DNA of 60,468 nt. It comes from DASRZM01 sp035686365. Lineage in GTDB: Bacteria; Pseudomonadota; Gammaproteobacteria; Xanthomonadales; Xanthomonadaceae. The stretch covers positions 1-60,468 of the forward strand of contig DASRZM010000048.1 in NCBI GenBank assembly GCA_035686365.1, given 5' to 3'. Shown here in pieces: positions 26,834 to 35,132 of this stretch. The position numbers and the translations under genes are program-made. The stretch's first letter is position 1, and the number at the start of each line of letters is the position of its first letter. A model generated the notes under the pieces. That model ran no database searches and was not told the DNA's origin. It saw only the letters and a program-made list of their open reading frames with translations.

Positions 26834-28711
26834 ATGGACCTGCAGCTCAATCGTCGCCTTTACACCGCCGGTACGCTGATCGCGCTGCTGGCCATCTTCG
26901 TGGGGCTGGTCGTGCTCAGCGGCATGTTGCTGCGCGGTGCCCGGCTGGATCTGACCCAGGACCGCCTCTACACCCTGTCGGACGGCACCGTGGACATCGT
27001 GCGCGGCATCCAGGAGCCGATCAACCTGTACTTCTTCTTCTCCGAGGATGCCGCGCGGGGTTTGCCGGGGCTGGCCAGCTACGCCACCCGCGTGCGCGAG
27101 CTGGTCGAGGAGATCGCCGCGCGCGGCGGCGAGCGCATCCGTCTGGAGATCGTGGACCCGTTGCCGTTCTCCGAAGCCGAGGACCGCGCCGCCGAGTTCG
27201 GCCTGACCGCGGCGCCGGTGGGCGCCGGCGGCGATGCCGTGTACCTGGGGCTGGCCGGCACCAACTCCACCGACGGCCAGGCGGCGATCCCGTTCTTCCA
27301 TCCGGAAAAGGAAGCCTTCCTGGAGTACGACATCGCCAAGCTGATCCACAGCCTGGTCACCGCCGAGCGCACGGTGGTCGGGCTGATGTCCTGGCTGGAC
27401 ATCGGCCCGGGCTTCGACCCGGCGGCCGGCGGCCCGCGCGAGGGCTGGGTGATCGACAACGAACTGCGCCAGCTGTTCGCGCTGCGGCGGGTGGAGACGA
27501 CCGCCACGCAGATCCCGGCGGAGATCGACGTGCTGGTCGTGGTGCACCCCAGGTCGCCGTCCGAGGACACCGTGTACGCGATCGACCAGTTCGTGCTCGG
27601 AGGCGGGCGCATGGTCGTGTTCGTGGATCCGCATGCCGAGTCCGAAGGCGCACCGGCCGGCATGGACCCGCAGATGGCCATGCTGCAGCCGCGCGCCTCG
27701 GACCTGCCGAAGCTGTTCCAGGCCTGGGGCGTGCGCTACGCCGCCGACCGTGTCGTGCTCGACGCGATCAATGCGCTGCAGATCCGCGGCGGCGTGGACG
27801 GCCGCCCGCAGCGGCACCTGGCCATCCTCGGGCTGGGCGAGGAGGACCTGGACCAGGACGACGTGGTCAGCGCTTCCCTGGCGCCGGTGAATCTGAGCAC
27901 GGCCGGACATTTCGAGCTGGCCGAAGGGGCGTCGGCAATCCTGCAACCGCTGGCGCAGAGTTCGGAGCAGAGCGCGACCGTCGGCGCCGAGCGCGTGCGT
28001 TTCCTGCCCGACCCCGAGTCGCTGTTCGCCGACTTCCAGCCCAACGCGCGCAACCTGGCCTTGGCCGCGCGCCTGACCGGGACACTGAAGAGCGCCTTCC
28101 CCGAACGCGCCGGCGAAGGGCACCTGCAGGAGGGCAGCGGGCCGGCCAACGTGATCCTGTTCGCCGACACCGACCTGCTCAGCGACCGGCTGTGGGTCGA
28201 GGCCACGCCGTTCTTCGGCCAGCGCCTGCTGAACGCGTTCGCCAAGAACGGCGACCTGGTGGTCAATGCCATCGACAACCTGGCCGGCAGCTCGGCGCTG
28301 ATCTCGGTGCGCGCGCGCAAGAGTTCGATGCGGCCGTTCCTGGCGGTGGAAGCGCTGCAGCGTCAGGCAGACGATCGCCTGCGCTCGAAGGAGCAGGAGC
28401 TGCAGCGCCAGCTCACCGAGCTGGAGCGCAAGCTCGCCGAGCTGCAGCGCGGCGAAGGCGCCGAAGGGGCGATCGTGCTGGGCGCCGAGCAGCAGGCCGG
28501 GCTGCAGCGCTTCATCGAGGACCGCGCCCGCATCCGCAAGGAGCTGCGGCAGGTCCGCCGCCAGCTCGATGCCGACATCGCCGCGCTGGGTGCCTGGCTC
28601 AAATTCTGGAACATGGCCGCGGTGCCGTTGCTGCTGACCGTGCTGGGCCTGGTCGCCTGGGGGTGGCGCAACCGGCGCCGGCGCCAACTGCGTCTGGAGG
28701 CACGGACATGA
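26834..28711 (+). CDS. GldG-like ABC auxiliary protein (DUF7088/ABC_transp_aux)
   Basis: A 625-residue protein with one N-terminal helix (about residues 13-38), a long periplasmic region and a C-terminal helix (MAAVPLLLTVLGLVAWGWRN). The external part contains the GldG hallmarks DLTQDRLYTLSDGT (about 41-54) and VDVLVVVHPRSPSEDTVYAIDQFVLGGGRMVVFVDP-type block (about 231-265). A heptad-rich coiled coil (QADDRLRSKEQELQRQLTEL to about residue 585) precedes the last helix. Its role in non-gliding bacteria is unknown. It ends within the start of the DUF4340 gene (ATGA). Confidence 0.88.
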   Translation: MDLQLNRRLYTAGTLIALLAIFVGLVVLSGMLLRGARLDLTQDRLYTLSDGTVDIVRGIQEPINLYFFFSEDAARGLPGLASYATRVRELVEEIAARGGERIRLEIVDPLPFSEAEDRAAEFGLTAAPVGAGGDAVYLGLAGTNSTDGQAAIPFFHPEKEAFLEYDIAKLIHSLVTAERTVVGLMSWLDIGPGFDPAAGGPREGWVIDNELRQLFALRRVETTATQIPAEIDVLVVVHPRSPSEDTVYAIDQFVLGGGRMVVFVDPHAESEGAPAGMDPQMAMLQPRASDLPKLFQAWGVRYAADRVVLDAINALQIRGGVDGRPQRHLAILGLGEEDLDQDDVVSASLAPVNLSTAGHFELAEGASAILQPLAQSSEQSATVGAERVRFLPDPESLFADFQPNARNLALAARLTGTLKSAFPERAGEGHLQEGSGPANVILFADTDLLSDRLWVEATPFFGQRLLNAFAKNGDLVVNAIDNLAGSSALISVRARKSSMRPFLAVEALQRQADDRLRSKEQELQRQLTELERKLAELQRGEGAEGAIVLGAEQQAGLQRFIEDRARIRKELRQVRRQLDADIAALGAWLKFWNMAAVPLLLTVLGLVAWGWRNRRRRQLRLEART

Positions 28712-29895
28712 ACGCGCGCCGGCTGCTGTTGCTGACAGTGGTCGCCATCGTGCTGGTCGCCTCTGCGCTGTGGCTGCTGGGCGAGCGCCGGATCGGGCAG
28801 GAACTGGCCGACACCGGCGCGCTGCTGCCGGAGTTGATGGCGCAGATCAACGAAGTCGACCGCATCGTCCTGGGCGGCGCCGGCGGGCGCACGCCGGTCA
28901 CGATCGAGCGCGGCCAGGACACCTGGTCGGTGGCGCAGCGCAACGGCTTCGACGCCGACGCGGCGAAGATCCGCGCGCTGCTGCTGGCGCTGGCGCGGGC
29001 GCAGCGGATCGAGGCCAAGACCGCCAATCCGGAGCTGCACGGCCGCCTTGGGGTAGAGGACCTGGCGGCCGAAGACGCCACGGGGATCGGCGTGGAGATC
29101 GGCGGCGTTGATTTCTCGCACAGCCTGATCGTCGGCCACGGCCGCACACGCGGAAAGGGCAGCTACGTACGCCTTGCCGACCAGCCGCAGGCCTGGCTGG
29201 TGGACGTCGCACTGGCGCCCGAGCGCGACCCGGCGCGCTGGATCGAGCGCGACCTGGTCGACATTGCGATCCAGCGCATCGCCACGGTCCAGATCGAGCA
29301 CGCCGACGGCACCGGTACGCAGATCCGGAGCCGGGACGATGGCCGCCGCTTCGAGCTGGCCGACCTGCCCCCGGACCGGCAGCCCGAGAGCGACTACGCC
29401 GCCGAGGCCAGCGCCGGCCTGCTGGCCTCGCTGCGCATCGACGACGTGCATCCGGCCGACGCTGCCCCGGGGCAGGAACAGCCGCGCACGCGCGCGCGCT
29501 TCACCACCGTGGAGGGCATCGTCATCGAACTGGAGGGATGGCAGGACGAAGGCCGGACCTACGCGCGCCTGGATGCCGGCCTGGACGAGGCGCTGGCGGC
29601 CGCGTACGTGGAGGCGTTCGAGCCTGCCGCCGGAGCCGAAGCCGAAGCCGAAGCCGAAGCCGAAGCCGGAGCCGGAGCGGAAGCGGAAGCGGAAGACGGC
29701 ATCGAGCCGGATGAGGGCGCCGCAGTTGCGCCCACTCAGACCGACGGGTCGGCGCCGAGGCGCACGCTCGATGACCTGCGAGCCGAGGCCGCACGCCTGG
29801 ACGCGCGCTTCGAAGGCTGGGTGTTCGAGCTGCCCGGCTTCAAGGGGTCGAACCTGATGAAAACCCGCGAGGACTACCTCGCGCCGCGGGAGTAG
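28708..29895 (+). CDS. DUF4340 domain protein, Gld-type ABC partner
   Basis: A 395-residue protein with one N-terminal transmembrane helix and an extracytoplasmic DUF4340 region in two similar halves (about residues 25-300). It is commonly the fourth gene after GldA/F/G-like genes, as here. Residues 310-330 are an Ala-Glu low-complexity tract coded by GAAGCC/GAAGCG hexamers (29635-29695). The C terminus ends in the conserved WVFELPGFKGSNLMKTREDYL. ATG 28708 gives a four-base overlap with the GldG-like gene. Confidence 0.86.
   Translation: MNARRLLLLTVVAIVLVASALWLLGERRIGQELADTGALLPELMAQINEVDRIVLGGAGGRTPVTIERGQDTWSVAQRNGFDADAAKIRALLLALARAQRIEAKTANPELHGRLGVEDLAAEDATGIGVEIGGVDFSHSLIVGHGRTRGKGSYVRLADQPQAWLVDVALAPERDPARWIERDLVDIAIQRIATVQIEHADGTGTQIRSRDDGRRFELADLPPDRQPESDYAAEASAGLLASLRIDDVHPADAAPGQEQPRTRARFTTVEGIVIELEGWQDEGRTYARLDAGLDEALAAAYVEAFEPAAGAEAEAEAEAEAGAGAEAEAEDGIEPDEGAAVAPTQTDGSAPRRTLDDLRAEAARLDARFEGWVFELPGFKGSNLMKTREDYLAPRE
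29635..29698. repeat. Hexanucleotide microsatellite in DUF4340 gene
   Basis: Around ten tandem GAAGCC, GGAGCG and GAAGCG hexamers encode Ala-Glu/Ala-Gly dipeptides. Gains or losses keep the frame, so they would change linker length rather than switch the gene off. Confidence 0.85.
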
Positions 29896-29900
29896 GGCGG

Positions 29901-30260
29901 GTGCGCCACGCCGGTTTTTCCGCTTTCGGCGCAGCGCTGGTGGCAGCCGGCATTGCGCTGGGCGCCTGGGCCGCGCACGGCCTGGAGCCGGCGGCCGCGC
30001 GCAGCATGCACACCGCCGCGCTGTACGCGATGGTCAACGGGATCGGACTGGTCGCGCTGGGTCGGGTCGGGCGCGGCCGCCTGCACCGGGTCGCCGCGTG
30101 GCTGATCACCGCCGGCGTGTGCGTCTTCTGCGGCACGCTGGTGCTCGCGGCCACGGCGGGTACCTCGACGGCAACAGCGCCGCTCGGTGGCAGCGTGCTG
30201 ATCCTGGGCTGGGTGGCGGCGGCGGTCGCACTGCTGCGCATGGACGCCCCCGACCGATGA
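29901..30260 (+). CDS. DUF423 membrane protein (YgdD-like)
   Basis: A 119-residue inner-membrane protein with four predicted helices and the family N-terminal pattern FSAFGAALVAAGIALGAWAAHGL. It starts at a GTG, five bases after the DUF4340 stop, with AGGGCGG upstream. Its stop overlaps the start of the glycosylase gene. The function of DUF423 is not known. Confidence 0.85.
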   Translation: MRHAGFSAFGAALVAAGIALGAWAAHGLEPAAARSMHTAALYAMVNGIGLVALGRVGRGRLHRVAAWLITAGVCVFCGTLVLAATAGTSTATAPLGGSVLILGWVAAAVALLRMDAPDR

Positions 30261-30907
30261 CGGCCCGCGGCTTCGACATCGACGCGGCCTACGCGCACCT
30301 GTTGCGCCGCGACCGCGTGCTGGCGAAGTGGATGCGCAGGATCGGCCCACTGCCGGCCGATCCGCGCTGGCGCCAGGCGTTCGACCCGGTCGATGCGCTG
30401 GCGCGCGCGATCCTCTACCAACAGCTGTCGGGAAAGGCCGCCGCGACCATCGTCGGCCGCGTCGAGAAGGCGGTCGGCGCGCGGCGGCTGCACGCCGACG
30501 CCTTGGGCCGCGTCGAGGACGCCACCCTGCGCGCGTGCGGCGTCTCCGGGAACAAGGTCGCCGCGCTGCGCGACCTCGCCGCACACGAGTCGCAGGGCGA
30601 GCTGCCCGACCTGCAGCGCATGAAGCGCATGGACGATGCCGAGATCGTGGCCACCCTCACCCGCGTGCGCGGCATCGGCCAGTGGACCGTGCAGATGCTG
30701 CTGATGTTCCGCATGGGCCGCCCCGACGTGCTGCCGGTCGATGATCTGGGCATCCGCAAGGGCGCACAGCTGGTGGACGGCGCCGAGGCGATGCCGGCGC
30801 CCAGGCTGCTGGCCGAGCGCGGTGCCGGCTGGGGCCCGTACCGGACCCTGGCCAGCATGTACCTGTGGCGCGTGGCCGACAGCGCGGGCGGCAAGGCCTC
30901 CGCCTGA
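30257..30907 (+). CDS. DNA-3-methyladenine glycosylase, AlkA-like HhH-GPD
   Basis: Base-excision repair of alkylated purines. The 216 residues cover the HhH-GPD domain: YQQLSGKAAATIVGRV, the helix-hairpin-helix TRVRGIGQWTVQMLLMF (about residues 133-150) and the catalytic Asp in LPVDDLGIRKG (about 162). It lacks the N-terminal domain of E. coli AlkA, as do many short homologues. ATG 30257 overlaps the DUF423 stop by four bases. Confidence 0.91.
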   Translation: MTARGFDIDAAYAHLLRRDRVLAKWMRRIGPLPADPRWRQAFDPVDALARAILYQQLSGKAAATIVGRVEKAVGARRLHADALGRVEDATLRACGVSGNKVAALRDLAAHESQGELPDLQRMKRMDDAEIVATLTRVRGIGQWTVQMLLMFRMGRPDVLPVDDLGIRKGAQLVDGAEAMPAPRLLAERGAGWGPYRTLASMYLWRVADSAGGKASA

Positions 30908-30943
30908 ACCCGGCGCCGGCCGCGGCACGGGCGCCCCGGCGAG

Positions 30944-31759
30944 TCAGCGCGAACCCGCCCGATGCCAGCGCCAGTGCCAGGGTTCGTAGATGATTCCGTG
31001 CCGGTTGCCGCGCGGGTAGCTCATCGCGAAGCCGAAGTCGGCGGCGTGTCGGGACAGCCAAGCGAACGCGGGCGTGGTCTCGAAACTCTCCTCGGCCGGC
31101 GGCTCGCCCGGCGTGCCGAGGTCCAGCGCATCGCCACCGTGGTGCTCGCTGTATCCGGGCGCGGTGTTCACGCCCAGGATCTGCTGCATGTCCTGGCCGC
31201 GCGCGAGCTTGCGCCGGAAAATGCCGTACTGGTAAGCGTGGCTGCGCCAGCCGGAGATCGCCTGCAGCGTGATGCCGTCGGATTCGGCGGCCTGGCGCAT
31301 GCGCTGCCAGGCGCGCGCCGCGCGGTCGCGCAGCCACAGCGGCCGGCGGTAGCGGTCGCGTCCGGCCAGCTGCAGGGTCGCCGGTTCGGCAACCACCGTC
31401 ATCCCATGGCGCCGGCCGTACTCCCCGTCGATGCCCAGGGCCTGGAGCAGGTGCGCCAGCTCCGCCAGCGGCAACACCGGGCCATAGCCGGACCCGCCTC
31501 GCGGCTCCCAGTCCGCCGCCAGTGCCAGAGCGGTTTCCACGCCCGGTTCGCCGTCCAGCGCCGGCACCAGCGGTGTGACCTGCAACTGCCGCGCACCCAC
31601 GCGCACCGCGGCCAGGTAGCGCCCGTCGCGCTTGCGCCGCAGGCCCCAGTCGGCGCTCGCCAGCGCCCGTGCCGCGCGGTTGTCGCGGGCACGCAGCAGC
31701 CGCGCCGGCCACAATTCGATCGCCTCGGTGTTGATCAGCCGTGCGGGCAGGGCGCGCAT
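30944..31759 (-). CDS. D-alanyl-D-alanine carboxypeptidase, VanY/M15B family
   Basis: A zinc peptidase that would trim peptidoglycan stem peptides. The 271-residue frame contains the M15 signature: SGWRSHAYQYGIF (about residue 168), the zinc-binding SEHHGGDALDLG (about 197-208) and EPWHWRW at the C terminus (the third zinc His). No signal peptide is visible at ATG 31759, although a frame upstream (to 32089) stays open; a longer start cannot be excluded. The N-terminal 130 residues are a poorly conserved extra domain. It is followed on the minus strand by no close gene. Confidence 0.87.
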   Translation of the reverse strand: MRALPARLINTEAIELWPARLLRARDNRAARALASADWGLRRKRDGRYLAAVRVGARQLQVTPLVPALDGEPGVETALALAADWEPRGGSGYGPVLPLAELAHLLQALGIDGEYGRRHGMTVVAEPATLQLAGRDRYRRPLWLRDRAARAWQRMRQAAESDGITLQAISGWRSHAYQYGIFRRKLARGQDMQQILGVNTAPGYSEHHGGDALDLGTPGEPPAEESFETTPAFAWLSRHAADFGFAMSYPRGNRHGIIYEPWHWRWHRAGSR

Positions 31760-31764
31760 GGACG

Positions 31765-32301
31765 TCAGCGTACCGCCTGCGGGCCGCGGCCGGCGAGCTG
31801 GCGCAGCGCCTGCAGCAGCGCGTCGGGCCGTTCCGGGCTCAGGACCAGCGTGCGGCCCTCGCGCTGGGGCAGCACCAGCACGCGGTCGGCCGTGATCAGC
31901 GCCCACAGCCGGGTCCCGCCGCGGCTGCGGAAGTGGCCGGCGTGGAAGCCCGGAATGGAGAATCCATTGGGTTTCAGGAACGGCTGCAGCGAACGGTCCT
32001 GTTCGAGCCGCGCGACCCGCGCGCCTTCGAGCTCGAGCGCGGCGACCGGCACGCGCAGGGTGTACAGGGTGGCGGCGACCTGCAGGCACCCATCCTGGAT
32101 CCGGATGCGGCGCCGGCGGTAGGCGAGCACCAGCGCGCCCATCAGCCCCAGGTGCAGCGCGACCACCAGTGCGGCCAGCGCGGGGCGCCCGGCAAGCGCC
32201 ACCGCGAGTCCGGCGGCCATCAGCAACAGCATCGCGCAGATCACGCCCATGGTGATGCGCGCGCGCTTGGGCGGGGGTGCGACGGCGAACTCAGTGGGCA
32301 T
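31765..32301 (-). CDS. Membrane protein with PH-like C-terminal domain
   Basis: 178 residues; two transmembrane helices near residues 18-60 and a cytosolic beta-rich tail (residues 62-170) with the pattern of a bacterial PH domain, including RRRRIRIQDGCLQVAATLYTLRVPVAALE. Family assignment is by pattern only. It starts 11 bp inside the end of the hydrolase gene and stops 5 bp before the VanY gene, so the three genes are probably one transcript. Confidence 0.75.
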   Translation of the reverse strand: MPTEFAVAPPPKRARITMGVICAMLLLMAAGLAVALAGRPALAALVVALHLGLMGALVLAYRRRRIRIQDGCLQVAATLYTLRVPVAALELEGARVARLEQDRSLQPFLKPNGFSIPGFHAGHFRSRGGTRLWALITADRVLVLPQREGRTLVLSPERPDALLQALRQLAGRGPQAVR

Positions 32302-33652
32302 CGTGCGCCGTCCCGATCCAGTCGGCGATGTCCTCGATCACCTGCGCCTCGACGCGGCCCTGGACCCCGTACTCGGCGGGCTTTCCGGGGCCCTGGCCGG
32401 CGATGAACAGATGATTGAGCGCCGGATACTGCCGCAGTTCGACACGGCTGCTGTCGGCGAAGGCCGCGCGCCAGCGCTGGAATTCGGCGTCGGTGACCTG
32501 GTAGTCGCGGGCCCCGTGCAGCACCAGCATCGGGACCGCGAGCGCGCCGGCCGCGGCGAGCGGATCGTAGCCGGCCAGGTCCAGCCAGTAGGCGGCCGGC
32601 AGGCCGAGCATGGCCTCCTTCCCGGGCTGCGCGGGATCGAGCAGGGCGAGCGCGTCGCGCTGCGCGGCCAGGGCATCGATGCTCTTGCGCTCGGCGTCGT
32701 CCACCTCGCCGTCGAGCCCGGCCAGGTAGCCGACCTGGGCCATCACCAGGTCCTGCAGCGCACTGGCCGGCGGCGCCATCAGGACCAGGCCGGCGACCGG
32801 GGTGCGCCCTGCGATGCGCGGCGCCATCATCGCGCCCAGACTGTGGCCGAGCACGAACACACGGTTGCCATCGACACCGTCCTCGCCGTGCAGCATCGCC
32901 ACCGCGGCCACGGCATCGTCGACGGTCTCCAGGTCCACCGTGAAGGCGCCGGAAAACGCACCGGGGTCGGCCTTGCTGCGCTTGTCGTAGCGCAGGGTGG
33001 CGATGCCGCGCTCGGCCAGCCCGTGGGCGATGTCGCGGAAGGGGCGGTTGGGGCCGATGCTCTGGTCGCGGTCGTGCGGACCCGAGCCGTGCACCAGCAC
33101 CACCACCGGCGGCGCCTCGACGCCGCGTGGCAGGGTCAGCGTTGCCGCAAGCGCGGCACGGCCTTCGCTTTCGACGACCCGTTCGAACTCCCCGAAGCGG
33201 TCGTTGCTCACCGGCACCGCCGCCGGCGCGTCGGACCTGGCCGGCACCATGAGAAAGCCGTCGATGCGGTCCTGGGGATCGAAGTGGATGCGCGCGTCCA
33301 GCGTCATCAGGCCGTAGCTCAGGGGCACCGTGGTGACGGGCTCACCCTCCACGGTCTCGCCGCGCGGTGCGCCGCGCCGGCTGCGCGCGCCGAGCTGGTC
33401 GGGCAGGCTCTGCCAGACCCTGGCCAGCTGTTCGGGCGGCAGCGCCTCCCGGGTCACCGGCGCGAACATGTCCCAGGCCGCGTCGAAGTCGCCGGCGTCC
33501 AGGTGGTCGAGGAAACGATCGACGAGCTCGGCATGGGTCCGATCCAGCGCGCCCGGCGCGGCCTCCGGGGGCAGCATCTGCCGCACGATGTAGACGCCGG
33601 CACCGACCGCCGCGGCCAACGTCAGCAGTACCAGGATCAGCCAGCGCGACAT
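32291..33652 (-). CDS. Exported alpha/beta hydrolase with DUF3887-type N-terminal domain
   Basis: A serine hydrolase, possibly an esterase; substrate unknown. The 453-residue protein has an N-terminal signal/anchor helix (about residues 5-24), a helical DUF3887-like domain (about 38-140) and an alpha/beta hydrolase fold. Nucleophile elbow GHSLGA (Ser about residue 270), oxyanion motif VLVHGSGPHDRDQ, Asp in GARDYQVTDAEF and His in ALNHLF complete the triad. Confidence 0.88.
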   Translation of the reverse strand: MSRWLILVLLTLAAAVGAGVYIVRQMLPPEAAPGALDRTHAELVDRFLDHLDAGDFDAAWDMFAPVTREALPPEQLARVWQSLPDQLGARSRRGAPRGETVEGEPVTTVPLSYGLMTLDARIHFDPQDRIDGFLMVPARSDAPAAVPVSNDRFGEFERVVESEGRAALAATLTLPRGVEAPPVVVLVHGSGPHDRDQSIGPNRPFRDIAHGLAERGIATLRYDKRSKADPGAFSGAFTVDLETVDDAVAAVAMLHGEDGVDGNRVFVLGHSLGAMMAPRIAGRTPVAGLVLMAPPASALQDLVMAQVGYLAGLDGEVDDAERKSIDALAAQRDALALLDPAQPGKEAMLGLPAAYWLDLAGYDPLAAAGALAVPMLVLHGARDYQVTDAEFQRWRAAFADSSRVELRQYPALNHLFIAGQGPGKPAEYGVQGRVEAQVIEDIADWIGTAHDAH

Positions 33653-33679
33653 GCCTCGCTCCTGTGTGATGTCGTGGAT

Positions 33680-33868
33680 TCAGTCATCGCTGCCGGTCTC
33701 CCGTGTGTCGTCTTCGTCCTCGCGCAACCTGCCGGCCCGGCGCAGCGCCTGGCGCAGCACGTACTCGACCTGCGCATTGACGCTGCGCAGTTCCTGGTCG
33801 GCCCAGCGCTGCATCGCTTCCAGGACGTGCGCGCTGATGCGCAGTGGAAAGGCTTTCTTGGCGGCCAA
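33680..33868 (-). CDS. Arc-type ribbon-helix-helix DNA-binding protein
   Basis: A 62-residue protein with the RHH pattern: a strand KAFPLRISAHV, then two helices LEAMQRWADQEL and SVNAQVEYVLRQALRRAGRL, and a short acidic tail. It is likely a small transcriptional regulator; its best candidate operator is the repeat in front of the SPFH gene 950 bp upstream. It lies 52 bp after that gene on the same strand. No toxin partner is present, so a toxin-antitoxin role is not supported. Confidence 0.8.
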   Translation of the reverse strand: MAAKKAFPLRISAHVLEAMQRWADQELRSVNAQVEYVLRQALRRAGRLREDEDDTRETGSDD

Positions 33869-33919
33869 GGTTTCGGGTTTCCCGGGTTGGCGCGGCGGCA
33901 GGCCGCCGCGCCTGCGCCG

Positions 33920-34786
33920 TTACGTGTAGAGCGTGCCGGTGTTGACCACCGGCTGCGTGGCCCGGTCCGAGCACAACACCACCAGCAGGTTGCTGACCAT
34001 GGCGGCCTTGCGCTCCTCGTCCAGTTCGATCACGCCGTTCTTGCGCAGCTCCTCCAGGGCCATCTCGACCATGCTGACCGCGCCGAAGACGATGCGCGTG
34101 CGCGCCGCCACCACCGCATTGGCCTGCTGCCGCTGCAGCATCGCCTGCGCGATTTCCGGCGCGTAGGCCAGGTGGCTGATGCGCGCCTCGATGACGTCCA
34201 CGCCGGCCGTACTCAGGCGCTCGTCCAGCTGTTCCTTCAGGTGCTGGCTGATCTCGCCCGAATGACTGCGCAGCGAGATCTGGCCGTCCTCGTGCTGGTC
34301 GTAGGGATAGCTGGTCGCCATCGCCCGGATCGCCGCCTCGGACTGGATGTGCACGTAGCTCTCGTAGTCGTCGACGTTGTAGACCGCCTCGGCGGTGTCC
34401 ACCACCTTCCAGACGATGACCGCGGCGATCTCGATCGGGCTGCCTTCCAGTTCGTTGACCTTGAGCTTGCCGCTCTCGAAGTTACGCACCCGCAGCGAGA
34501 CCTTCCTGGCGGCGAAGAAGGGGTTGTTCCAGCGCAGTCCCTGCTCCTTGACCGTGCCGATGTACTTGCCGAACAGGCTCAGCACCGCGCCCTGGTTGGG
34601 CTCGACCATGTAGAAGCCCGCGCACAGCGCCAGCAGCACGATCTCGCCCACGATGGTGGCGATCACCAGGGTGGCGTTTTCGGTCCCGATGCCCCACAGC
34701 AGCCCGGCGATCCCGGCCAGGCCCAGCACGATGAACAGCAACAGCGTCGGAATTCCGGACGCCGAACGGATCGTGATCTCTGTCAT
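33920..34786 (-). CDS. SPFH/band 7 membrane protein
   Basis: A stomatin/prohibitin-family protein. The start at 34786 (MTEITIRSASG) follows an AAAGGGAGAG purine-rich ribosome site at about 34795-34801; the longer frame begins in the promoter. It has two N-terminal helices (about residues 13-63), then the band 7 domain, with EPNQGAVLSLFGKYIGTVKEQGLRWNNPFF and YESYVHIQSEAAIRAMAT. SPFH proteins scaffold membrane complexes; this one is in the group often found beside Arc-type proteins, as here. Confidence 0.88.
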   Translation of the reverse strand: MTEITIRSASGIPTLLLFIVLGLAGIAGLLWGIGTENATLVIATIVGEIVLLALCAGFYMVEPNQGAVLSLFGKYIGTVKEQGLRWNNPFFAARKVSLRVRNFESGKLKVNELEGSPIEIAAVIVWKVVDTAEAVYNVDDYESYVHIQSEAAIRAMATSYPYDQHEDGQISLRSHSGEISQHLKEQLDERLSTAGVDVIEARISHLAYAPEIAQAMLQRQQANAVVAARTRIVFGAVSMVEMALEELRKNGVIELDEERKAAMVSNLLVVLCSDRATQPVVNTGTLYT

Positions 34787-34813
34787 GGCGGCTCTCTCCC
34801 TTTCGTAGTCAGA

Positions 34814-34841
34814 ATGATATCTTAGTGATATCAAAATGCAA
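34814..34841 (-). promoter_or_regulatory. Candidate SPFH promoter with overlapping TGATATC operator
   Basis: On the minus strand TTGCAT (34836-34841) and TATCAT (34814-34819) are 16 bp apart and fit -35 and -10 boxes. The spacer holds TGATATC twice (34815-34821 and 34826-34832, + strand); since GATATC is self-complementary the pair also reads as an inverted repeat, as expected of a dimeric repressor site. Confidence 0.5.
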
Positions 34842-34870
34842 GACGTGGAAGGGGCGGGCGTGTGACCTGG

Positions 34871-35100
34871 AGCCCGGGACCCGGGAGCCGGGACTCAGGA
34901 CCCGGGAAGAGCGTAGAGCGATCTGTCCGCAAAGGACGCAAAGGACGCAAAGGATTCGCAAAGGATCGCAAAGAGAGAATTCAGTGCTCCTGCCTTCTTT
35001 GCGTGTCTTTGCGTCCTTTGCGGATGGTTTTCCGCTCTTGTCCGGGACCCGGGACCCGGGACCCGGGACCTGGGAGTCGGGCCCCGGGACTCGGGACTCA
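34871..35100. repeat. Heptad GGGACCC/GGGACTC repeats flanking a GCAAAGGAC inverted repeat
   Basis: 34871-34905 and 35042-35100 are strings of seven-base units GGGACCC or GGGACTC. Between them, 34926-34954 (three GCAAAGGAC units) pairs with 34995-35024, with a perfect 17-19-bp stem (TCCGCAAAGGACGCAAAG) and an AT-rich loop. There is no gene in 34842-35132; the hairpin has no clear U tail. Confidence 0.8.
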
Positions 35101-35132
35101 GGGCGCGCGTCGGGCCCCGGCCCCGTCGCACG

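Noticed and set aside
33680..33868. Toxin-antitoxin module around the RHH protein
   Set aside because: No toxin-like partner is adjacent; the neighbours are an SPFH gene and a hydrolase.
34871..35100. Possible CRISPR array
   Set aside because: Units are 7-9 bp without spacers; there are no cas genes.
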